This document shows positions 35,981-42,984 of a stretch of DNA of 64,000 nucleotides, piece after piece; positions within the stretch are counted from its first letter, which is position 1, and every line of letters begins with the position of its first letter. A model generated the notes under the pieces. That model saw only the letters and a program-made list of their open reading frames with translations, was not told the DNA's origin and made no database searches. Made by a program: the position numbers and the translations under genes. The DNA comes from Blautia sp. Its GTDB lineage: Bacteria; Bacillota; Clostridia; Lachnospirales; Lachnospiraceae. The DNA lies in assembly GCA_023663685.1 (NCBI GenBank), contig JAMPHB010000001.1:898748-962747 (forward strand), written 5' to 3'.

Positions 35981-37090
35981 CTATTCCTCCGTATCCCATT
36001 CCGGTGAAAATTCCTCCCCCATTCGGATAAAAGACTCTTTTCGGTTCCAGTTACAATGAGAGGACTGATAGCACAGTCTGCAGGGCTCATCCATTCGCTC
36101 CGATTCATTGACATTTTTTCTATATTCCTGAAAAACCGGAGCATTCCACATCTCCATAAACGGCTTTTCCCTATCGTAACGAAACAGCTTTACTGGGGTT
36201 GACATACAAGGTCTCACATAGCCGTCAGAGCCGAGGAAAAAGTCTCTCCATGCCACATAACAGTCCTTATGCTCACGCTCCCCGGCCTCATCCTCTCCCT
36301 GTATATGTGGAAGCTTCATCACGATTCCAAGCTCGTCCGCCACCTGAACCGCTTCCTCAAATACCGTGCGCACAAGATCCTGCTCATCCCACAGCGTCTC
36401 GTGAAGCAGCTCCTCCTGAAATACCGTCAGATAAACCACCTTCACTTCCTCAATGCCAATCTCCGCCGCCAGACGAACCAGATCCGGAAGCTCCCGGATA
36501 TTCGACTTCATGGCACAGAACACAAAATTGATCCATGGATATGCCAGTCCCTGCTCCTTTTTCAGCTGCACTATATCTTTTAAATCCTCTGCTATCTGTC
36601 CAATTTTAGACCCCCGTCGAATCCGGCTGTTTGTCGCATCTGTTGCACCGTCCAGTGACACCGCGAACACATCCACCTGACAGTCAAAAACTGCATCCTT
36701 AATCTTTTTTAGGTTCATGCCGTTCGTGCAGAAATAGATTCTGGCATTATGCCGGTGAATGACCTCCATCATCTCATTAAAATGCGGGTGAATCGTCGGC
36801 TCTCCCCAGCCCATAAGCGTCACTTCCTCCACAGTATCCAACAGTGGTTCAAGACTGTAGAAATTATCCATAGAGAAAGAAATCGGCTTAAATTCCGCCG
36901 CATTTCTGCCACACATGACACAGTTTAAGTTACATGCGTTTGTAAGCTCCAGCACCAGCCTGCGGGGATAGGACTCTAAAATGGTCTTCCCCTCCTCAAT
37001 TTCTGCCAAATTCTTTTCAGAATTTTTCTTTTGCTGCTCCGTCAATTCCCTTCCGGAAAATAAAGTTTTTCTCTTTGCCCTGACAATCAT
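35981..37090 (-). CDS. Radical SAM/SPASM-domain protein (369 aa)
   Basis: Cluster-binding cysteines are in LTNACNLNCVMCGRNAAEF near residue 50. GWGEPTIHP is the GGEP-equivalent loop near 97. A late cysteine-rich tail (RPCMSTP, CRLCYQSSHCNW) fits a SPASM domain. It lacks the Rossmann-like module found on the other island radical SAM protein. SPASM enzymes usually modify peptides or sugars by radical chemistry. Between a glycosyltransferase and rfbF, sugar or flagellin modification is plausible, but the substrate is unknown. Confidence 0.82.
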   Translation of the reverse strand: MIVRAKRKTLFSGRELTEQQKKNSEKNLAEIEEGKTILESYPRRLVLELTNACNLNCVMCGRNAAEFKPISFSMDNFYSLEPLLDTVEEVTLMGWGEPTIHPHFNEMMEVIHRHNARIYFCTNGMNLKKIKDAVFDCQVDVFAVSLDGATDATNSRIRRGSKIGQIAEDLKDIVQLKKEQGLAYPWINFVFCAMKSNIRELPDLVRLAAEIGIEEVKVVYLTVFQEELLHETLWDEQDLVRTVFEEAVQVADELGIVMKLPHIQGEDEAGEREHKDCYVAWRDFFLGSDGYVRPCMSTPVKLFRYDREKPFMEMWNAPVFQEYRKNVNESERMDEPCRLCYQSSHCNWNRKESFIRMGEEFSPEWDTEE

Positions 37091-37102
37091 TTGCTCTCCT
37101 CA

Positions 37103-38128
37103 CTAATTACATATTTCCCTGCAAAATTTCTGGCGGCACTTCCACGTCGCCCACCACATTTTCCACTGTAACGGCAGGCTCCACATGCCTTGTTCACGAA
37201 TCACCCGCTTCGCTTTACGATAAAACCAAAATGCCAGCTTTTTATAATCCGAAACCGTATATTTTTTATCAGGAATATGATAGCGGTGACAAAGTACCGG
37301 TGACTGTACCATATAAAAATATCCCGGCACTAACGTTTTCAGATTCCCTTGATAGATTCCAAGAACCACAGCCTTGTCTACACATTCCCATTGTTCTTTT
37401 ATAAAATAGATATAATCCCGAAATCGGTTATAGACGCTCACCTCATCATAGACGCCGCCCTTCTTCACAATGTCTATCTTTTTTTCAAACGCATATTCAT
37501 GCGTGCGGGACGTAGTCATATATACATATTCCATCTCTGCCGCAATGACAATTGGATATTGCCTCTGCAATACAACCTCATAATTTCTTTGTATGAGTAA
37601 GCCACAGCTTGCAGGATAATAGCCATCTTTCTTTATCCATTCTGTAATCGGAATCTCCTGAAATGCCTGACGTAAATATGTATAATAACTCTGATGAGGT
37701 CCCTCTGTCAACCAGTATGCTGCATCCTCTGGACTTCTCAGCAAACAATTATCGCCTACTCCGGCATGTGCGCATAAATTAAGAATTACTCCAGCCTGCA
37801 TCCTCTCAAGCATTTGAATATAGGGAACCAAATATTCTACCTGAAGTATATCCCTGTCAAGTAACAGCATCAAATACTTTCCTTTTCCAACTGAAAGCGC
37901 TTTCAGTCCATTCTCCAATGGGCCTATATTCTTTTCATTAACATATATATGTAATCGTTCGTCTGAGAGATTTTGTAACTTTTTGATTCCGTCATCTGTA
38001 GAACCATTATCGCAGACAACTATCTCAAAACGCTGGTCATTGGACTCAAGTATCCCTTTTATATTGGCATACATCCGCTCGCCGCCATTATATACCGGCA
38101 TACAAATGCTAAGTACTAATTCTTCCAT
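37103..38128 (-). CDS. Family 2 glycosyltransferase (341 aa)
   Basis: GT-A domain with VLSICMPVYNGGERMYANIK, IVVCDNGSTDDG near residue 37 and LMLLLDRDILQVEYLVPY (DxD-like) near 90. The C-terminal 120 residues are basic and aromatic, which could dock at the membrane. Eight bases separate it from the upstream Rossmann-module gene. Donor and acceptor unknown. AT-rich. Confidence 0.85.
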   Translation of the reverse strand: MEELVLSICMPVYNGGERMYANIKGILESNDQRFEIVVCDNGSTDDGIKKLQNLSDERLHIYVNEKNIGPLENGLKALSVGKGKYLMLLLDRDILQVEYLVPYIQMLERMQAGVILNLCAHAGVGDNCLLRSPEDAAYWLTEGPHQSYYTYLRQAFQEIPITEWIKKDGYYPASCGLLIQRNYEVVLQRQYPIVIAAEMEYVYMTTSRTHEYAFEKKIDIVKKGGVYDEVSVYNRFRDYIYFIKEQWECVDKAVVLGIYQGNLKTLVPGYFYMVQSPVLCHRYHIPDKKYTVSDYKKLAFWFYRKAKRVIREQGMWSLPLQWKMWWATWKCRQKFCREICN

Positions 38129-38136
38129 TTATGCTC

Positions 38137-38556
38137 CTACATATCCATAACAATGTCTTCCAGCGAAATCATAGGTATTTGATTTCCAAGATCATCCAAA
38201 TTCCTTTTTATTTCATCAAACGCATTCGTAACTGCTATAATAATTAAATCAATATTGTCCCTCGTTGACAATTCAGATGGCTTTATAATTTCAATTTCAT
38301 TCGCTCCATAATGCGTCACCATGCTGTATTTATCAATAAAACAGTCAACTTTTACCGGACTATTCTGAAGTTCGCGGTAGAGAATCACTCCCAGTTCTGC
38401 CACGCCATAAATTGCTACATTTTTAATTCCCTGCTTTTGCAGCACATCCACAACATTTCGACCCTGAATATCACAAAGCATCCACTTGTATAGTATATCA
38501 TATTTGCGCTTATACTTACAGTATTGTATATAAAAATTACTATCTCTTTTTCTCAT
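38137..38556 (-). CDS. Stand-alone Rossmann-like module protein (139 aa)
   Basis: After a basic N-terminal helix the protein is little more than the island's GxG module: VAIYGVAELGVILYREL, VDCFIDKYSM, then EIEIIKPSEL and DLIIIAVTNAFDEI. It is the only freestanding copy. ATG 38556 overlaps the upstream stop (ATGA). The fold resembles PglD N-terminal or the C-terminal domain of sugar C-methyltransferases, both of which bind nucleotide sugars. No catalytic domain is present, so it may bind a sugar nucleotide or partner proteins. Confidence 0.6.
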   Translation of the reverse strand: MRKRDSNFYIQYCKYKRKYDILYKWMLCDIQGRNVVDVLQKQGIKNVAIYGVAELGVILYRELQNSPVKVDCFIDKYSMVTHYGANEIEIIKPSELSTRDNIDLIIIAVTNAFDEIKRNLDDLGNQIPMISLEDIVMDM

Positions 38557-39932
38557 ATGCCACTCCAATCGTGCAAGGCATCCACACATTGAATCATCAC
38601 GGGCTTACCCACCGCCTCAAACAGCTGTACCACCGAGCTTCCATCACCATAATACGCATCGCTTAATGCAATCGCCCTATCCAAATCTGTGCTATCATCA
38701 TAGATTCCCCATGCTTCTGCCTGATAGACCGTCTCTATTTTTCTATATCGCTCCCACAAATAAGGCCGCATGGACTGTATGCTATTATGCATAAGAGGGT
38801 GAGGTCGCCACAAGAACACCGCATCACTCCATTCTTCTCTCATATAACGAAAGGTATCCTCCAGCTTATCCAGCCACTTCTCCCCGCCGTTCAACATCGC
38901 CGTAATACTGGTATTGTAAAAAATCACCTTTTTCCGGCTTCCATCCGGTCTTTGCAGCAGCGCAAGCCACTCCTCCGGCACATCCAGCTTCTCTTTCTGT
39001 GTACTTAATACTTTATCAACCTTAGGTGAGCCCAGACCCAAAATCCGCTTTTCCTGATAGCTGCGATCTAAATGCTTTCCGGTAAGTCCGAGACTTTTTG
39101 CAAACTTTAAATACTCATTGACATAAATCTGCTTCATGGCTTCTGACTGAACAATAACTGTATCTGCATATATCAGTCCCTTAGTCTGCACAAAATGGCT
39201 CATTTTGTCTACTACCGCCTGATCCTTCGGATTCACCTCTGGCAGTATAAAATAAGGAATATACACAAGCGAATCCGTATACAGCCTAAGTCTTTCCGAA
39301 TAGTAATCCGGATGCACGCTTGTTACAGTATTATACTCATCATAGGGATTGTGGAAAAAAATCATATCCGGCTGCCTGTCCTCTATAGAGTATGCCTGCC
39401 AGTCCGTAATCGAAACAGAGGCAGGGTACAACTCCCCCTCATAATGCATTGCGCTGAAACGTCCGTCTCTGTCTTTGTCAAAATATGGAATAGGTATTAC
39501 AAAAGCCTCGCAGCTCTCGTCCTCGTCAACGGCTTTCCACACACTCTCCAGACTGTCCCACATGGATGCCTTGTATGGTAAAAATATAACTTCCTTTTTA
39601 TCTGGAATCTCCCTTTTTAGTTCCTCCCGAACTATCTCCAGCTGCCCGGCAAGTACCTGATAAGCGGCATCCGTCTCCCCTGCCGCTGACACCAGTTCTC
39701 CCAGCCTATACACCAGCTCGCAATACTTCTCCAGTTCCGATACAACGCTTGTCCCCATCCCCCGAAGGATCTCAATGCGTGTCCCCAGAGCAACTGCCAG
39801 ATTCTGACAGTCTGCCAAAAGCACAATTACCTCTTTCGTTCTCCCCTCACTCAATAATGTCTCAATTTTTGTGGTTCCTTCCGCCAATAACTCCACGCTG
39901 TGAAGTAAACGATTCCTATTTCTTCTACTCAT
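38553..39932 (-). CDS. CDP-glycerol glycerophosphotransferase-like glycosyltransferase (459 aa)
   Basis: A helical N-terminal region is followed by a GT-B type fold. FLPYKASMWDSLESVW lies near residue 133 and the PDMIFFHNPYDEY segment near 195. VIFYNTSITAML near 325, FLWRPHPLMHNSI near 365 and ALSDAYYGDGSSVVQLFEA near 415 are like the CDP-glycerol:poly(glycerophosphate) transferase family (RPHP and D..S loops). It is the first glycan gene of the island operon after a small nucleotidyltransferase gene. It could use a CDP-polyol such as the CDP-pentitol predicted upstream of flagellin 1. Confidence 0.65.
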   Translation of the reverse strand: MSRRNRNRLLHSVELLAEGTTKIETLLSEGRTKEVIVLLADCQNLAVALGTRIEILRGMGTSVVSELEKYCELVYRLGELVSAAGETDAAYQVLAGQLEIVREELKREIPDKKEVIFLPYKASMWDSLESVWKAVDEDESCEAFVIPIPYFDKDRDGRFSAMHYEGELYPASVSITDWQAYSIEDRQPDMIFFHNPYDEYNTVTSVHPDYYSERLRLYTDSLVYIPYFILPEVNPKDQAVVDKMSHFVQTKGLIYADTVIVQSEAMKQIYVNEYLKFAKSLGLTGKHLDRSYQEKRILGLGSPKVDKVLSTQKEKLDVPEEWLALLQRPDGSRKKVIFYNTSITAMLNGGEKWLDKLEDTFRYMREEWSDAVFLWRPHPLMHNSIQSMRPYLWERYRKIETVYQAEAWGIYDDSTDLDRAIALSDAYYGDGSSVVQLFEAVGKPVMIQCVDALHDWSGI

Positions 39933-39938
39933 AACAAC

Positions 39939-40205
39939 CTATCCTATACGAAACAACAACTTATATTTACTTCTTTTCCACTTCCTCCATATACCACTTT
40001 GCCTTATCGCAAAAGCTTTTATAGCTGTTAATATATTTTCTTTGCATATCGGTCTCTGTCCCCCTTTTATCACAATGTCGATATCGCTCGTCTTTGTTGC
40101 CTCGCCCGTCGCATAAGAACCGAACAAATACAAGTGCTCTACCTGAAATTCCTGGCAGATTCTCTTTACTTCTTCCAGAATATCCGACAGTGGCATATTC
40201 GCCAT
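39939..40205 (-). CDS. Small MNT-type nucleotidyltransferase-domain protein, possibly truncated (88 aa)
   Basis: The polymerase-beta-like motif HLYLFGSYATGEATKTSDID gives G-S and the D-x-D pair. The third catalytic Asp and the usual C-terminal half are not seen; the sequence after IVIKGG becomes basic and unlike the family. Another frame over the same tail encodes a hydrophilic peptide ending WYMEEVEKK, so an internal frameshift or deletion is possible. AGGGGA precedes ATG 40205. It is the first gene of the operon after an extended -10 promoter. Probably a decayed MNT/HEPN-type remnant. Confidence 0.55.
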   Translation of the reverse strand: MANMPLSDILEEVKRICQEFQVEHLYLFGSYATGEATKTSDIDIVIKGGQRPICKENILTAIKAFAIRQSGIWRKWKRSKYKLLFRIG

Positions 40206-40240
40206 AATCCATTCCCCTATTCTTTATGAAATATAGTCCT

Positions 40241-40249
40241 ATTATACCA
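40241..40249 (-). promoter_or_regulatory. Extended -10 promoter for the glycan island operon
   Basis: Minus strand reads TGG followed by a perfect TATAAT, about 30 bases before the nucleotidyltransferase start. No good -35 is seen. It is the only clear vegetative promoter between the flagellin 2 terminator and the island genes. Confidence 0.6.
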
Positions 40250-40301
40250 TGAATTAAACGTTAATACTACCACCATGTTTAAATTTAAAAACAGCGTTGC
40301 T

Positions 40302-40336
40302 TTAAAAAACAAGGGAGAGCCTGCGCTCTCCCTTGT
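40302..40336 (-). terminator. Rho-independent terminator of flagellin 2
   Basis: A 12-bp stem (acaagggagagc / gctctcccttgt) with a 4-base loop at 40309-40336. On the minus strand it is followed by a T-run. It separates flagellin 2 from the glycan island. A short agt triplet run (agtagtagtagt) lies just beside it. Confidence 0.9.
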
Positions 40337-40390
40337 CTGGTAGTAGTAGTAGTAATACAGCAATATGAATTTAATTTTTTTACGATCCTA

Positions 40391-41818
40391 TTAGCCGAGT
40401 AATGAAAGCACGCCCTGGTTAGACTGGTTAGCCTGAGCAAGCATTGACTGTCCTGCCTGAGCAAGAATGTTGTTCTTGCTGTAGTTAACCATCTCTTCAG
40501 CCATGTCGGTATCACGAATCTGGGACTCAGCGCTTGTGGTGTTCTCAACAACGTTGTCCAAGTTAGCGATCGTGTGCTCAAGTCTGTTCTGAACAGCACC
40601 AAGAGCGGATCTCTGAGCAGAAACCTTAGCTACTGCGTCAGCGATAGAATCGATAGCGTAAGTAGCCTTAGCGCCAGTGTTGTCAACAAGGTTCAGACCC
40701 TTAACTCCAAGACCTGCAGAATCCATGGTGTCAATCGTAGTAGCGATCTTGTTGGTCTCGTCAGCGTCAGCACCTACATGAAGTGTAAACTGTAAGCCCT
40801 GTGTAACGGTACGGCTGCCCTCAGTAATCTTGAAGGATACCTGCGTGTTATCGTCGGTGTAGTAATCTGCATCCGTTCCGGCAGATCCAGACGTACCATA
40901 CTTAGCTGCGTCTACACTGGACTCCTTGCCCGGGTCAGTACCGATGTTGCTTGCCTTGCGGAGCTCATCCTGGATCAGCTCATAAGCCTTCTTAGCAGAA
41001 ATAACAGATGCATCGTTATCACCGATACCATCAGCTGTCTCTTCTGTCATAGCTACATAAGTCTGGGTTCCTGCGATAACAGTAGAGCCATCGCGAACGA
41101 GTGCCGTCAGGTTCTCCTTCGTGAGCTTGTTCTCGGTCTCATCCTCAGAATCAGAATCCGCAGCAATCTTATACTCTGTACCGTCAATCGTAACTGACTC
41201 ATACTTAGCGTCAAGATTTGTGATGGCATCACGAACATTCTCAATTGTGTTACCAATGGTATAACCCTTGGAACCGATTGTGATGGTGTCGCCATTCTTG
41301 AGTGCCGTCATGGTAAATGTAACTGTACCAGTTCCAACACCCTTAAGCTTGCCATCGATACCTGCATCCTTAGCACCGATCTTAACCTCAGAGGTCTTGC
41401 CGTTGCCCTTCAGCAGATAAGTCTCGTTGAACTTGGTGGTCTCAGCAACACGGTCGATCTCAGTCGTCAGCTGATCGATCTCGTTCTGGATAGAAGTACG
41501 ATCAGACTCGCTGTTCGTGCCGTTCGCTGCCTGAACTGCCAGCTCATTCATACGCTGTAACATAGAATGCACTTCTGTCAGGGCACCTTCAGCAGTCTGT
41601 ACTGCAGAGATACCGTCCTGTGCGTTGGTTGATGCACGATCCAGACCACGAATCTGCTTACGCATCTTCTCAGAAATGGAAAGACCAGCTGCATCATCGG
41701 CTGCACGGTTGATTTTATAACCTGAGGAAAGCTTCTCAGAAGACTTGGACTGTGCGCCTGTTGTAATGTTGAGCATTCTGTTGGCATTCATTGCCTGCAT
41801 GTTGTGTTGTACTACCAT
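40391..41818 (-). CDS. fliC: Flagellin 2 (475 aa)
   Basis: Filament subunit with the same N- and C-terminal D0/D1 blocks as flagellin 1 (NRAADDAAGLSISEKMRK near residue 38; SQIRDTDMAEEMVNYSKNNI and AQANQSNQGVLSLLG at the end). The central domain is related but differs in length and sequence, so the two are diverged paralogues. AAGGAGG precedes ATG 41818. It has its own sigma-28 promoter, a 140-base leader rich in GGA triplets, and a terminator. It lies directly downstream of the filament cap operon. Confidence 0.97.
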   Translation of the reverse strand: MVVQHNMQAMNANRMLNITTGAQSKSSEKLSSGYKINRAADDAAGLSISEKMRKQIRGLDRASTNAQDGISAVQTAEGALTEVHSMLQRMNELAVQAANGTNSESDRTSIQNEIDQLTTEIDRVAETTKFNETYLLKGNGKTSEVKIGAKDAGIDGKLKGVGTGTVTFTMTALKNGDTITIGSKGYTIGNTIENVRDAITNLDAKYESVTIDGTEYKIAADSDSEDETENKLTKENLTALVRDGSTVIAGTQTYVAMTEETADGIGDNDASVISAKKAYELIQDELRKASNIGTDPGKESSVDAAKYGTSGSAGTDADYYTDDNTQVSFKITEGSRTVTQGLQFTLHVGADADETNKIATTIDTMDSAGLGVKGLNLVDNTGAKATYAIDSIADAVAKVSAQRSALGAVQNRLEHTIANLDNVVENTTSAESQIRDTDMAEEMVNYSKNNILAQAGQSMLAQANQSNQGVLSLLG

Positions 41819-41842
41819 ATTTATTCCTCCTTGAATATGAAA

Positions 41843-41860
41843 TGCCGCATCCTTGCGACA
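41843..41860 (-). promoter_or_regulatory. CsrA-binding hairpin in flagellin 2 leader
   Basis: Minus-strand RNA folds as a 7-bp stem (one G-U) with an AGGA loop, core CGCAAGGAUGCG, about 10 bases before the Shine-Dalgarno. This matches the CsrA consensus with ANGGA in a loop. Four further GGA triplets lie upstream (41890, 41903, 41915 and 41927), and the Shine-Dalgarno itself contains GGA. Genes for CsrA and its antagonist FliW are 4 kb away. Confidence 0.75.
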
Positions 41861-41964
41861 AGTTTGATTGTGTGTGACCTCTGAACCTCTCCGGCCGTAC
41901 GCTCCGTCAAAGCCTCCGTCACTGGTTCCGTAATCAAAGATGAGTTCTTTGTTACTTATTACTT

Positions 41965-41991
41965 ATATCGGAGGAAAACTCCGATACTTTA
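41965..41991 (-). promoter_or_regulatory. Sigma-28 promoter of flagellin 2
   Basis: TAAA (41988-41991), a 16-base spacer, CCGATAT (41965-41971) on the minus strand. The spacer contains a mirror copy, making a 7-bp inverted repeat (atcggag / ctccgat). Confidence 0.9.
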
Positions 41992-42036
41992 TAGCAACGG
42001 GAAAAATTTTTTAAAAAGTAAAAATCCCCCGGTTGA

Positions 42037-42513
42037 CTATCGCTTGGTCTCTAAAAACTGTGGATCCATATATCTGGTCCGGTCCATGGTGTTATAATAG
42101 CCGGTAATGGCCTTACTGTTCATCCGCACACTCTTCGCGCGCTCCTTCACCGTGGAAAACTTCTGCATCATCAGATTCTTATTCCGCGCTTCCTGCGCCT
42201 GAATCATAACGCTCTTGTCCGTAAGCTTTCGAATCAGCTCCTGCATCTTACGAATCTCCTCCGCATGAGCCTCCCGGTTGCCATCCAGCTCCTCCGCTAC
42301 CTGCGCATAGAGCTTTTCAAAACCGTTGTCCAGCTGCTCAAGCTGTTCAATCAGCCTTGACTTATCCTCCACCGTCGCATCGAATTTGTCTACCGGACAG
42401 TTATCGTCCGTAAGCTGCTCCTTCTGTATATCGTTCAGCCGCGCAATCTCTGTAAGAACAGCCTCCTTCTTGCCCAGACTCTGCAGCATAATTGCAATAT
42501 AAGTCTCTGCCAT
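42037..42513 (-). CDS. FliT-like coiled-coil protein (158 aa)
   Basis: Short helical, highly charged protein with heptad-like stretches (residues about 50-125) and no membrane segment. Its place right after fliS and before the flagellin suggests a flagellar chaperone of the FliT/FlgN kind, but the sequence is not close enough to name. ATG 42513 is preceded by GGGAG. A C-terminal segment rich in Lys, Arg and Met (MQKFSTVKERAKSVRMNSKA) may bind its partner. Confidence 0.6.
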   Translation of the reverse strand: MAETYIAIMLQSLGKKEAVLTEIARLNDIQKEQLTDDNCPVDKFDATVEDKSRLIEQLEQLDNGFEKLYAQVAEELDGNREAHAEEIRKMQELIRKLTDKSVMIQAQEARNKNLMMQKFSTVKERAKSVRMNSKAITGYYNTMDRTRYMDPQFLETKR

Positions 42514-42544
42514 AATATCTCCCATGATCTGTGGAAACGCCGCA

Positions 42545-42946
42545 TCAGGACACAGCCATACTGGTCTTCGTGCCGTTCGCGGTCTTATCCATGACCTCTT
42601 TCCATGCGTCCCGCATCGTGCGCAGATGCTTCAACACTTCCTTCACAATCTCCGGATCCTTTTTCAGATTCGCATCCCGAAGCCTGCGTATGAGATAAGT
42701 ATACACCGCATCGAAATCTTTTGCAACCTCATATTTGTGATCCAGCGTAGATTGAAACTCTATGATGATGCGCTCCGTCTTCATAATATTCATATGTGCC
42801 TTCTGCACATCACCCTTTTCAATGGCCACGATCGCAATATTGGCGAATTTAATAGCCCCGTCATAGAGCATCAGCGTCAGCTCCGCAGGTGTGGCTGTAA
42901 GTATCTTACTATTGTTATATGCAGCGTATGCATTTTTCTGAATCAT
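42545..42946 (-). CDS. fliS: Flagellin export chaperone FliS (133 aa)
   Basis: Binds the C-terminus of flagellin in the cytoplasm before export. YAAYNNSKILTATPAELTLM and LYDGAIKFANIAIVAIEKGD at residues 7-50 are the FliS signature. Length is normal. It follows fliD by 38 bases in the flaG-fliD-fliS operon. Confidence 0.95.
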   Translation of the reverse strand: MIQKNAYAAYNNSKILTATPAELTLMLYDGAIKFANIAIVAIEKGDVQKAHMNIMKTERIIIEFQSTLDHKYEVAKDFDAVYTYLIRRLRDANLKKDPEIVKEVLKHLRTMRDAWKEVMDKTANGTKTSMAVS

Positions 42947-42984
42947 CCTGATTCCTCCTTATTTCACCCCAGAGCGTTCAACTG

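Noticed and set aside
41981-41990. Second outward sigma-28 promoter at flagellin 2
   Set aside because: The mirrored CCGATAC has no TAAA-like -35 at proper spacing on the plus strand.
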